Virus record (IMG/VR): IMGVR_UViG_3300042303_000576
Location: 1-21,649 of that record
Strand: one strand, 5' to 3'
DNA length: 21,649 nt
Source of the DNA: a virus
Made by a program: the position numbers and the translations under genes
Shown: piece after piece, positions 6,989 through 14,930 of the stretch
Position numbering within the stretch: the stretch's first letter is position 1
Layout of the letters: the number at the start of each line of letters is the position of its first letter
The notes under the pieces: model-generated
What the model was told of the DNA's origin: nothing
Databases searched by the model: none
What the model saw: only the letters and a program-made list of their open reading frames with translations

Positions 6989-8035
6989 ATGCTTGGAACT
7001 TATTATTATCACGAAATTATTAGAAGGACTATAATATCTTTTGGTACGCTTTTTAATAATATTCAAATAAAACATGAAAATGAAAATGGTGATGATATTA
7101 GTTTAATTAAAGTCCCCATTGCATATGGGCCCGTACAAAAGTTTCTAGCAAGACTTGATGAAAAACCAGACCTAAGAAAAAGGGTTGCAATTACATTGCC
7201 AAGAATGTCATTTGAAATGACAACAATACAATATGATCCGACTAGAAAAGTTTCAACAGTACAAACGTTTCAGGCAAATAGATCGGGAGTTGGTCCAGTA
7301 AAAGTTTACATGCCAGCACCTTATAATATTGGGATTCAACTTAGTATTATAACCAAATATCAAGATGATATGCTTCAGATCATCGAACAAATTCTTCCAT
7401 TTTTTCAACCACACTTTAATTTAAGTATAGACTTAATAAATTCAATTGGAGAAAAAAGGGATATACCAATAGTTTTGGATAATATTTCAATGAGTGATGA
7501 TTATGAGGGTGATTTTTCAACAAGGAGAAGTTTGGTATATACTTTAAATTTTACAGCAAAAACATCTTTATTTGGACCAATATCAGATTCTTCAGACAAT
7601 TTAATTAAAAAAGTTCAAGTTGATTACTACACAAATACAGAAACAAAAAATGCATCAAGACAGCTAAGATATGCTGTGGAACCACGAGCACTTAAAGATT
7701 ATGATAATGATAATACAGCAACATTGGCACAAGAAGTGAATGATATAATTACTCAATTTAATATTTCGGATGCATCGGCATTGGAACAAGAAACTTATAT
7801 TATGATAAATGAAGAATCAATGTATATTAAAAATATTGATGGAAATAAATTAACAGTTTTGAGAGGACAGAATAATACGACTCCTGCAATACATGAAGAA
7901 GGTGATGCAATAAATGTCATTAATAGTATGGACAATCAATTAATTGAGTATGGTGATGATTTTGGTTTTGATGAAGAAAGATTTGATTTTGGTGACGGAA
8001 GAGTTTATAGTCCAAGAAAAGGTGCTGATGTATGA
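6989..8035 (+). CDS. 15: gp15 tail completion and sheath stabiliser protein with inserted module
   Basis: This 348-residue protein is the gp15 homologue, which caps the tail tube and sheath and joins the tail to the neck. It is recognised by the start MLGTYYYHEIIRRTIISFG, the KVPIAYGPVQKFLARL segment, LPRMSFEM, and the run from YNIGIQLSI through EQILPFFQPHFNL. T4 gp15 is 272 residues. The extra C-terminal part (about 262-314) contains YIMINEESMYI, then a short turn, LTVLRGQNNTTPAIHEEGDAI, a module seen in many unrelated phage structural proteins. The tail is acidic and Asp/Phe-rich. Its stop overlaps the gp16 start (ATGA). Confidence 0.87.
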   Translation: MLGTYYYHEIIRRTIISFGTLFNNIQIKHENENGDDISLIKVPIAYGPVQKFLARLDEKPDLRKRVAITLPRMSFEMTTIQYDPTRKVSTVQTFQANRSGVGPVKVYMPAPYNIGIQLSIITKYQDDMLQIIEQILPFFQPHFNLSIDLINSIGEKRDIPIVLDNISMSDDYEGDFSTRRSLVYTLNFTAKTSLFGPISDSSDNLIKKVQVDYYTNTETKNASRQLRYAVEPRALKDYDNDNTATLAQEVNDIITQFNISDASALEQETYIMINEESMYIKNIDGNKLTVLRGQNNTTPAIHEEGDAINVINSMDNQLIEYGDDFGFDEERFDFGDGRVYSPRKGADV

Positions 8036-8472
8036 AAAATGATTTTGATGCAATAAATGATTCTTTAGATATCGAAGCATCTTCGGTAGAGAGGGAAATT
8101 GTCTCAGAAACATCTAAGATAATTAAGTCACCCAAAAAAGGAGATGCTGAAAGTGATTATGATTATGATTATACCAGAGGTCAATTATATTCACTCATAG
8201 AAAAAGGACAAGAAGCAATTGATGGTATTCTTGAAATAGCACAACAATCAGATTCTCCTAGAGCATTTGAAGTTGCAGGTCAGTTAATTAAGAACGTTGC
8301 GGATACAACAGATAAGTTATTAGACCTTCAACAAAAAATGAAGAAGTTAAAAGAAGAAGACCCATCAGCACCAAAAAGTATTACCAATAATAATACGTTA
8401 TTCGTTGGTTCTACAGCAGAACTTCAAAAATTATTGAAGCAAAATATGACACCAGCAGAAGATTCTAAATAA
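8032..8472 (+). CDS. 16: gp16 small terminase subunit
   Basis: This 146-residue, largely helical, charged protein sits directly after gp15, where T4 gp16 (164 residues) lies. The N-terminal half is acidic with a DYDYDYTRGQLYSLIEKGQEA segment. Residues about 75-115 form a probable coiled coil (EVAGQLIKNVADTTDKLLDLQQKMK), which fits the oligomerisation core of T4-type small terminases. It then has a SITNNNTLFVGSTAELQKLLK tail. The protein would assemble as a ring that recognises the viral DNA and regulates gp17. Its start overlaps gp15 in an ATGA, implying translational coupling. Unlike T4, gp17 does not follow at once: two extra genes intervene. Confidence 0.82.
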   Translation: MKNDFDAINDSLDIEASSVEREIVSETSKIIKSPKKGDAESDYDYDYTRGQLYSLIEKGQEAIDGILEIAQQSDSPRAFEVAGQLIKNVADTTDKLLDLQQKMKKLKEEDPSAPKSITNNNTLFVGSTAELQKLLKQNMTPAEDSK

Positions 8473-8496
8473 TAATTAGAGAACTTATTCTTAAGA

Positions 8497-9669
8497 ATGA
8501 AAACTTTTTCACAATTTCTTCTAGAAGCAACTGACCCAAAGGGACCTATCAAAAAGTATATGTCCCCAGAGGAGATTGCGAAGAAGCATAAAATATCTCT
8601 TGATACTCTAGAACCAGAATTAAAAAAAGGAATTAAAATAGAGAGTGAGCATACTGGTGATAAGAGAATGGCAAGAATGATTGCCCTTCAGCATCTGGAG
8701 GAACTTCCAGACTATTATACAAGATTGAAAAAGGCAGAAAAGGTCAATGAATCGAAAAGTGGTGATAGTTCTCTGCGTGACTGGTTTACTAAGAGTCGTG
8801 CTTCTGATGGCACCCCTGGTTGGGTTCAACTGGGTGGTAAATATGCGGGAAAACCCTGTGCCAAGCAACCAGGGCAAACCACAAAACCAAAGTGTGGTTC
8901 CAGCAAAATGAAGGCAGCACTCTCCGATAAGGAAGAGGAGAGTGCATTTCGTCGCAAGAATCGTCAAGACCCCAATCCAGACAGGGAAGGTGCAGCAAAG
9001 ATGGTTGCAACAGAGGAGAAGGATGCTTGCTATTCAAAGGTAAAATCTCGTTATAAGGTTTGGCCTTCTGCATATGCTTCTGGTGCCCTAGTTAAATGCC
9101 GTAAAGTTGGTGCAAAAAATTGGGGGACTAAATCGGAAAGTACAGATTTTCTTGCTTATGATTGGGATTTTCCAATGCATAAAGTTAGTCAAAGATATTG
9201 TCCAAAATGCCAAAAAACAGAATCCATTGGGGAATGCAAGTATGGTCCTAAGTTTTGGTTATTGTATTCTTCCCCAATTGAACCATCGGATGAAATGAAA
9301 GATGATATTTCCAGACTTTACACTAAAAAAGAAAGTTATGATTATTCAAACTGGAGAGAAGAATTCAAAGCAACTGAATATGAATTCACCGATTTAATTA
9401 AACCCGAACCAATTAAATCAAGCACAGTAAGAGAAAACTATACTAGGATACAATCTCGTGGCACGACTTACAGTATCCTGCTAAACTGGAGAGGTAAGAA
9501 CCTGGGAGTTCAAATGTTCTTCCCACAATTTACAAGACCTTCTAAGGAACAGGTAACTTTCGAAGTATCTAAGATATATCCAGGTGCTATTGTATTATCT
9601 TTCAATCCATCAACAAAGGATCCAACAAAACCTTTATTATTTACTGGAGACATAAATGGACCCAAATAA
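8497..9669 (+). CDS. Mosaic protein with capsid-targeting-like leader, candidate internal virion protein
   Basis: Function is unknown. The 390-residue protein reads as several modules. Residues 1-11, MKTFSQFLLEA, resemble the capsid-targeting leader of T4 internal proteins and end in a gp21-type site L-x-E|A. Residues about 15-80 (IKIESEHTGDKRMARMIA, then EELPDYYTRLKKAE) look like the DUF5661 family. Residues about 90-210 begin SLRDWFTKSRASDGTPGW and end with DACYSKVKSRYKVWPSAYAS and CRK; this Cys-containing block recurs in marine myovirus proteins. Residues 235-247 contain CPKC and a further Cys, possibly metal-binding. Residues about 320-385 hold WRGK and YPGAIV, shared with the 104-residue protein near gp20. 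It sits inside the terminase operon. Packaging into the head and injection with the DNA are inferred from the leader only. Confidence 0.6.
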   Translation: MKTFSQFLLEATDPKGPIKKYMSPEEIAKKHKISLDTLEPELKKGIKIESEHTGDKRMARMIALQHLEELPDYYTRLKKAEKVNESKSGDSSLRDWFTKSRASDGTPGWVQLGGKYAGKPCAKQPGQTTKPKCGSSKMKAALSDKEEESAFRRKNRQDPNPDREGAAKMVATEEKDACYSKVKSRYKVWPSAYASGALVKCRKVGAKNWGTKSESTDFLAYDWDFPMHKVSQRYCPKCQKTESIGECKYGPKFWLLYSSPIEPSDEMKDDISRLYTKKESYDYSNWREEFKATEYEFTDLIKPEPIKSSTVRENYTRIQSRGTTYSILLNWRGKNLGVQMFFPQFTRPSKEQVTFEVSKIYPGAIVLSFNPSTKDPTKPLLFTGDINGPK

Positions 9670-9835
9670 AATTGTTCTTGAGAATTTAACCAAAAACTTT
9701 GAGTATGAAAGAATTGCAAGAGAAATTGATGCGTGTGATAATGTAGATGACCTTAAAAATATCGCAAAATCTTACGTAAAACTTCACTTAAAATATCAAG
9801 AAACATTAGCAAGTTTGAATTTTAATAATTTATGA
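9656..9835 (+). CDS. 59-residue protein coupled to gp17
   Basis: A short frame starts ATGGACCCAAATAAA inside the end of the preceding gene (14-base overlap) and stops in an ATGA overlap with the gp17 start. It encodes 59 residues, mostly helical and charged, starting MDPNKIVLEN and containing FEYERIAREID and DDLKNIAKSYVKLHLKYQE. No domain is recognised. The fit between two genes with overlaps at both ends, and the even amino acid composition, argue that it is real. I recall similar small ORFs in this position in cyanophages, which I cannot check here. A role with the terminase is possible from position alone. Confidence 0.72.
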   Translation: MDPNKIVLENLTKNFEYERIAREIDACDNVDDLKNIAKSYVKLHLKYQETLASLNFNNL

Positions 9836-11484
9836 CGGAAAAACATTATAAGGGCAATCCAAACCTCAAGGCAGAGAATGTCCAGATTGAATTTTCAACT
9901 GACCAAATTCAAGAATATTTAAGATGCAAAGAAGACCCAGTTTACTTTGCAATGAACTATGTCAAGATTGTTTCTCTTGATGAAGGTTTGATTCCCTTTG
10001 AAATGTATGATTTCCAGAAGGAACTTATTTCAAACTTCCACAATAATCGATTTAATATTGCAAAACTACCTCGTCAGACTGGTAAATCTACGACAGTAGT
10101 TTCTTATTTGCTTCACTATGCTTTGTTTAATGACAATATAAGAATTGCAATTCTTGCAAACAAAGCAGAGACTGCAAGAGAACTTTTAGGAAGATTGCAA
10201 CTATCATATGAAAACTTACCCAAATGGTTGCAGCAAGGTGTTGGTTCTTGGAATAAAGGTTCACTTGAACTTGAGAATGGTAGCAAAATTGTAGCAGCAT
10301 CTACCTCATCATCTGCTGTTCGAGGAAACTCATTCAACATCATCTTCCTGGACGAATTTGCATTCATTCCAAATCACATTGCAGAACAGTTCTTTAGTTC
10401 TGTATATCCTACCATTTCTTCTGGTAAATCAACCAAAGTTATTATCATTTCAACCCCTAACGGGATGAATATGTTTTATAAACTCTGGCACGATGCTGAG
10501 AGGGGTAGAAATGGATATATTCCACTGGAAGTTCACTGGAGTGCTGTTCCTGGTAGAGATGCTGCTTGGAAAGAAGAGACTATCAGGAACACTTCCGAAC
10601 GTCAGTTTACCCAAGAATTTGAGTGCGAATTCCTGGGTTCGGTTGATACTTTGATTACACCATCAAAACTTCGTTCAATGGTCTATGAAGACCCATTAAC
10701 TTCAAATAAAGGTCTTGATGTTTACGAGCATCCAGAGAAAGACCATACTTATATGATGACAGTTGACGTTGCTAGAGGAACAGGAAAAGATTATTCTGCT
10801 TTTGTTGTTGTTGATATTACTTCTTTTCCATATAAACTAGTAGCAAAATACAGGGACAATGACATAAAACCAATTCTATTTCCTTCTATTATTGATAAAG
10901 TAGGAAGAGCATACAACTATTCTTATGTTCTTGTTGAAGTGAATGATATTGGTGAACAAGTTTCCAATATGCTCCATTTTGATTTGGAATATAGCAATCT
11001 TTTGATGTGTGCGATGAGAGGTCGTGCAGGTCAATTAGTGGGTCAGGGGTTCTCTGGAAAGAAATCTCAACTTGGAGTGAAGATGTCTAAAAATGTCAAA
11101 AAGGTTGGATGCTCGAACCTTAAGACTATAGTAGAAGATGATAAGGTAATAATTAAAGATTATGATGTTATCAGTGAATTGACCACATTTATCCAACGCA
11201 ATCAATCATTCGAGGCAGAAGATGGTTGCAATGACGACCTTGCAATGTGCCTGGTTATTTTCTCTTGGTTAATCGTTCAACCTTATTTTAAGGAAATGAC
11301 CGATAATGATATTCGTAAGAGAATTTATGATGAGCAGAAAAATCAAATTGAGCAGGATATGTCCCCATTTGGTTTTATATCTGATGGATTAACAGAAATG
11401 GAAACTAGTTTTGTAGATAAAGATGGAGATAGATGGCATCTTGATGAATATGGAGATATGGCATATATGTGGGATTATAGATAG
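9832..11484 (+). CDS. 17: gp17 large terminase subunit (packaging ATPase/nuclease)
   Basis: This 550-residue protein is the DNA packaging motor and headful nuclease; T4 gp17 is 610. The ATPase domain has Walker A LPRQTGKST (79-87), Walker B IIFLDE (170-175) with the catalytic E175, and a coupling motif STPNG (207-211). The RNase H-like nuclease domain shows the three acidic positions in VDVARGTGKDYSAF (D312), VLVEVND (E369) and the CNDDLAM segment (D468/D469), corresponding to T4 D401, E458 and D542. All key residues are present, so it should be active. It docks on the portal gp20 during packaging. The start is in an ATGA overlap with the 59-residue gene. The next gene begins on the base after its stop. 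Confidence 0.96.
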   Translation: MTEKHYKGNPNLKAENVQIEFSTDQIQEYLRCKEDPVYFAMNYVKIVSLDEGLIPFEMYDFQKELISNFHNNRFNIAKLPRQTGKSTTVVSYLLHYALFNDNIRIAILANKAETARELLGRLQLSYENLPKWLQQGVGSWNKGSLELENGSKIVAASTSSSAVRGNSFNIIFLDEFAFIPNHIAEQFFSSVYPTISSGKSTKVIIISTPNGMNMFYKLWHDAERGRNGYIPLEVHWSAVPGRDAAWKEETIRNTSERQFTQEFECEFLGSVDTLITPSKLRSMVYEDPLTSNKGLDVYEHPEKDHTYMMTVDVARGTGKDYSAFVVVDITSFPYKLVAKYRDNDIKPILFPSIIDKVGRAYNYSYVLVEVNDIGEQVSNMLHFDLEYSNLLMCAMRGRAGQLVGQGFSGKKSQLGVKMSKNVKKVGCSNLKTIVEDDKVIIKDYDVISELTTFIQRNQSFEAEDGCNDDLAMCLVIFSWLIVQPYFKEMTDNDIRKRIYDEQKNQIEQDMSPFGFISDGLTEMETSFVDKDGDRWHLDEYGDMAYMWDYR

Positions 11485-11718
11485 ATGGATTTAGAAGAGC
11501 AATTTGAAAGAGAATATCTATTTTTAACTGAAAGAACTTGCAGGATCTGTAAAGAAACTAAAGATTTAATTGATGGGTTTTACTTGACTCGTAAAGGTAG
11601 AGGACGAGTTCCTTCTGCATATTCTTATGAATGTAAAGAATGCACTATAAAAAGAATTACAGAAAATAGAAAAATATCCTCAAAAATAGCAAGTAAGTGG
11701 GAATATCCTGACTGGTAA
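11485..11718 (+). CDS. 77-residue double-CxxC (zinc-ribbon-like) protein
   Basis: The protein begins MDLEEQFEREY and has two CxxC pairs, C19/C22 (CRIC) and C50/C53 (CKEC), separated by 27 residues that contain a basic RKGRGR stretch and aromatic residues. This pattern fits a zinc-binding domain like the Cys half of phage HNH-type proteins, but no HNH catalytic residues are present, so nuclease activity should not be assumed. It starts immediately after the gp17 stop, with no spacer, and is followed by the gp18 promoter region. It is not in the T4 order. A DNA- or nucleoprotein-binding role near packaging is conceivable only from position and chemistry. Confidence 0.7.
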   Translation: MDLEEQFEREYLFLTERTCRICKETKDLIDGFYLTRKGRGRVPSAYSYECKECTIKRITENRKISSKIASKWEYPDW

Positions 11719-11758
11719 ATTGTTCATTGGTGATTTCCCCAACTTAAAGAGTGCAAAT

Positions 11759-11766
11759 TATAAATA
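11759..11766 (+). promoter_or_regulatory. T4-type late promoter octamer upstream of gp18
   Basis: A perfect TATAAATA lies in the 84-base gap before gp18, 36 bases from its ATG. It should drive the sheath and tube genes separately from the terminase operon upstream. No terminator-like stem with a T run is visible in the gap. Confidence 0.8.
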
Positions 11767-11790
11767 TTATTAGACAAAATAGACTTCTTC

Positions 11791-11800
11791 AGAGGTAAAC
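11791..11800 (+). promoter_or_regulatory. Extended ribosome-binding leader of gp18
   Basis: AGAGGTAAAC stands two bases before the gp18 ATG. Its AGAGGT core complements the 3' end of 16S rRNA. The same AGAGGTAA stretch precedes gp19 and gp23, but was not noticed before the other genes. Confidence 0.7.
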
Positions 11801-11802
11801 AG

Positions 11803-14244
11803 ATGGCGGTAAATTTAGTATCCCCTGGGGTAAATGTGAGAGAAGTTGACTTGACTGTTGGTGGCATTACCCAAGCTGCTCAGCAAGTCGGTGCATTTTG
11901 TGGCCCATTCGAAAAAGGTCCAGTAAATCAACCCGTATTAGTAGAAACAGAACAAGATTTATTAAAGTACTTCGGGAAACCACAAACTGCGGATGGTCAG
12001 AACGAGTACTGGTTAACAGCATCAGCATATTTGTCATATGGTGGCGTTTTAAGAGTTGTTAGAACAAATTCATCTTCTGCTACTCTTCTCAACACAGCAT
12101 ATGTCGGTGTTGCAGGAACAGTAAGTAATTTTAGAATTGAGAACAAAGAAGATTATTTAACTAATCACACTGATGATACTGATTGGTATTTTGCAGCAAA
12201 AGAACCAGGAAGTTGGGCAAATAATTTAAAGGTTTGCATGATCGATAATGCTGCTGACCAAATAATCAGTGGTATTAATACTCAGTTTTCAACTATAACT
12301 GGATTAGCAACTGCATTTTCAGTTGCTAATGCAACAATAGGAATCAATACCACAATAATTTCTGGCATCAATACTTCTGGAATTACATTAGAAACTCTTG
12401 TTCAGACTGACAATACAGCAAATGGAGTTGCAGCAAGAACTGCAATTATCAGTGTCAGTGGAGCTAATGGTGGAACAATCGTTCTTGAAACTCCAACAAC
12501 CAACATTGGAGTAGTAACAACAACATTAAGATTTGGTTCACAAACATCTTTCCAAACAGCAAATCAAATTCAAGTAGGATATGCTGTTACCCAAAAATTA
12601 AACAAGACAGGAATAGAAGGAAGCAATGTTGTAACTTATGATGGATTCATCAGAGGATTAGTAACAGAGGTAGGAACAGGTCAAATAAGTATTAGAGTAA
12701 CAGATAGAGTTGATTCTTCTGGTGTATCTACACCAATAGACTACAAGAATCCAGGATCAAGCACTGGATTGAATGCATCATCATTTGATACTTTTAGTAC
12801 AGATGCTTTCTATGTTTCTCCATCTGGTGGATCACCAGTTGAATATAGCAATAGTAACTTTAATGTTTTAGATTGGTACGATCAGCAAACATTGGGACTC
12901 CAAAATAGTAATGTTTATTGGAAAAGTATTGCACCAAAACCAGGTACTTCACAGTTCGCATCTGAAAGAAATTCAAAATATGATGAACTTCACGTTATTG
13001 TAGTTGATGATACTGGTTCAGTTACTGGAATTAGTGGAAATCTACTAGAAAAATTCATAGGAATTTCGAAAGCAACTGATAGTAGAATTTCCCCATCTGA
13101 GTCAATATATTATAAAACTTATATTGAAAATAAATCAAATTATATCTACTCTGGAGTAGATCATACTGGAACTTCGTCAAATATAGTTGCACAAAGTGGA
13201 AGCACTACAGTATTCGCTCTCGTCACTGGAAGTTGGTCAACTGAGTCTCAAAACAAAGTATTTAATACTGTTGGCAAAAAAACTTATTCATTAACTGGAG
13301 GAAATGACTATAGTGGAGTAAATAATATTGGTGGATATTCAATATCCAATGCCGACTTAATCAATGCATATTCAGTTTTCCAAAATCCAGCAGAATACGA
13401 GATCAACTATTTAATTAGTGGACCATCAGCAGCATCATTATATGAATCTCAGGCAAAGGCAAATGCATTAATTGCAATTGCTGAATCAAGAAAGGATTGC
13501 GTTGTTGCTATTTCTCCTCATCGTGATGGTATTGTCAATGTTCCAGATGCCGAATCTCAAACAAATAATATTATTGAATTTTTTGATCCATTAACATCTA
13601 GTTCTTATGCAATTTTTGATAGTGGATACAAGTACACATATGATAGATTTAATTCTAAGTTTGTGTATATTCCATGTAATGGAGATGTTGCAGGTCTAAT
13701 GGCAAGAACAGCAATTCGCAATTATCCTTGGTATTCACCCGCAGGAAGTTCTAGAGGTGCATTAAATAATGTGGTGAAGTTGGCATATAATCCAACCCAA
13801 GCACAACGTGATGCACTTTATACTAGAAGAATTAATCCTATTATTTCTTCTCCTGGTGCTGGATTTATTCTATTTGGAGATAAAACTGCTTTAGGATATT
13901 CTTCAGCATTTGATCGTATCAATGTCAGAAATCTGTTCTTAACAATTGAAAAGGCAATTGAAAGAGCAGCAAAAGCACAGCTCTTTGAATTTAATGATAC
14001 CGTAACAAGAGCAAATTTCATAAACATTGTAGAACCATACTTACGTGATGTAAAAGGAAAGAGAGGAATTACTGATTTTATTGTGGTTGCTGATGAAACA
14101 AATAACACTCCTGATGTGATTGATTCTAATCAATTTAGAGCAGATATTTATATCAAACCAGCAAGATCCATCAACTTTATTGGTCTTAATTTTATTGCTA
14201 CTCGCACTGGAGTCAGCTTCTCTGAAGTAATCGGAACCGTTTAA
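11803..14244 (+). CDS. 18: gp18 contractile tail sheath protein
   Basis: This 813-residue protein is the tail sheath subunit, whose contraction drives the tube through the host envelope. The N-terminus VSPGVNVREVDLT is the typical sheath start, followed by GAFCGPFEKGPVNQPVLV and YLSYGGVLRVVRT (N-terminal domain). The C-terminal part carries YEINYLISGPSAA (near 531), the KDCVVAISPHRDG strand, and the conserved ending that includes YLRDVKGKRGITDFIVVAD and FRADIYIKPARSINFIGL, which bears the inter-subunit arm. T4 gp18 is 659 residues; the additional length lies in a Thr/Ser/Gly-rich middle region (roughly 130-400), probably the outward-facing domains. Own late promoter and strong ribosome-binding leader fit high expression. 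The 19-base gap to gp19 has no separate promoter, so the two are co-transcribed. Confidence 0.94.
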   Translation: MAVNLVSPGVNVREVDLTVGGITQAAQQVGAFCGPFEKGPVNQPVLVETEQDLLKYFGKPQTADGQNEYWLTASAYLSYGGVLRVVRTNSSSATLLNTAYVGVAGTVSNFRIENKEDYLTNHTDDTDWYFAAKEPGSWANNLKVCMIDNAADQIISGINTQFSTITGLATAFSVANATIGINTTIISGINTSGITLETLVQTDNTANGVAARTAIISVSGANGGTIVLETPTTNIGVVTTTLRFGSQTSFQTANQIQVGYAVTQKLNKTGIEGSNVVTYDGFIRGLVTEVGTGQISIRVTDRVDSSGVSTPIDYKNPGSSTGLNASSFDTFSTDAFYVSPSGGSPVEYSNSNFNVLDWYDQQTLGLQNSNVYWKSIAPKPGTSQFASERNSKYDELHVIVVDDTGSVTGISGNLLEKFIGISKATDSRISPSESIYYKTYIENKSNYIYSGVDHTGTSSNIVAQSGSTTVFALVTGSWSTESQNKVFNTVGKKTYSLTGGNDYSGVNNIGGYSISNADLINAYSVFQNPAEYEINYLISGPSAASLYESQAKANALIAIAESRKDCVVAISPHRDGIVNVPDAESQTNNIIEFFDPLTSSSYAIFDSGYKYTYDRFNSKFVYIPCNGDVAGLMARTAIRNYPWYSPAGSSRGALNNVVKLAYNPTQAQRDALYTRRINPIISSPGAGFILFGDKTALGYSSAFDRINVRNLFLTIEKAIERAAKAQLFEFNDTVTRANFINIVEPYLRDVKGKRGITDFIVVADETNNTPDVIDSNQFRADIYIKPARSINFIGLNFIATRTGVSFSEVIGTV

Positions 14245-14249
14245 TTTTT

Positions 14250-14259
14250 AGAGGTAACC
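14250..14259 (+). promoter_or_regulatory. Extended ribosome-binding leader of gp19
   Basis: AGAGGTAACC lies four bases before the gp19 ATG in the short gp18-gp19 gap. It matches the leaders of gp18 and gp23 through the first eight bases. Confidence 0.7.
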
Positions 14260-14263
14260 ACAA

Positions 14264-14890
14264 ATGGCAAACACACCCGAATATTCAAATAGAACTTTAG
14301 ATACATTTAAATCGAAATTAGTAGGTGGTGGTGCAAGACCAAACCTCTTTGAATGCGAAATTGCATTTCCAGATGGTTTAGGCATTACTGCAGATGAAGA
14401 CTACAATTTTATGATAAAAGCAGCAAGTCTTCCTGCTTCTAACATTAATGTAATTAATGTTCCATTTAGGGGAAGAAATCTTAAAGTTGCTGGAGATAGA
14501 ACATTCGATCCTTGGTCGATAACTGTCATCAATGACACCAACTTTAAGATTAGAAATGCTTTTGAGCAGTGGATGAATTTCATCAATCGTCATGATGATA
14601 ATGCGGGGGTCATTACTCCTGCCGCATATCAAGTTAATATGAAAGTATTCCAGTTAGGTAGAGGCAATACTGCCGATGCAACTAGAGGAACATTACCAGG
14701 ACGTTCAGAACAAATTCCAGTTCTTAAGGCATATAAGTTTTATGGTGTATTCCCAACAGCAGTAAGTTCAATTGAACTTTCTTATGATAATGCAGACGCA
14801 ATTGAAGAGTTCAGCGTGGATTTACAAGTTCAATGGTGGGATGCTGCTGATTCAGGAAATAATTCCATTCTTGGTGTGGAGAATTTCTGA
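14264..14890 (+). CDS. 19: gp19 tail tube protein
   Basis: This 208-residue protein is the tail tube subunit that forms the inner channel under the sheath. T4 gp19 is 163 residues. It has the family pattern of a first segment with RPNLFECEIAFP, then FMIKAASLPASNINVINVPFRGR with the typical Leu-Pro turn, DRTFDPWSITVINDTNF, an amphipathic FEQWMNFINRH helix, and a C-terminal VFPTAVSSIELSYDN strand followed by VDLQVQWWD. It follows gp18 by 19 bases with the same kind of ribosome-binding leader, consistent with matched high expression of sheath and tube. Confidence 0.92.
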   Translation: MANTPEYSNRTLDTFKSKLVGGGARPNLFECEIAFPDGLGITADEDYNFMIKAASLPASNINVINVPFRGRNLKVAGDRTFDPWSITVINDTNFKIRNAFEQWMNFINRHDDNAGVITPAAYQVNMKVFQLGRGNTADATRGTLPGRSEQIPVLKAYKFYGVFPTAVSSIELSYDNADAIEEFSVDLQVQWWDAADSGNNSILGVENF

Positions 14891-14895
14891 TACAT

Positions 14896-14903
14896 TATAA
14901 ATA
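14896..14903 (+). promoter_or_regulatory. T4-type late promoter octamer upstream of gp20
   Basis: A perfect TATAAATA starts six bases after the gp19 stop and ends 27 bases before the gp20 ATG. The spacer downstream is almost pure A/T, and no Shine-Dalgarno sequence is obvious before the ATG. Confidence 0.8.
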
Positions 14904-14930
14904 CTAGAAATAGTTTTTTAATATATTATA

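Noticed and set aside
8814-8874. Nine-base perfect inverted repeat (CCCTGGTTG with CAACCAGGG) inside the 390-residue gene.
   Set aside because: The 43-base spacer is long for a stable hairpin and both arms encode conserved-looking residues; probably chance.
8789-9073. Alternative minus-strand frames and a short plus-strand frame (9107-9298) within the 390-residue gene.
   Set aside because: The main frame shows continuous recognisable modules through the same bases, so these are chance open frames.
11719-11758. TTGG ... CCAA stem in the gap before gp18, considered as a terminator.
   Set aside because: Four pairs and no T run.
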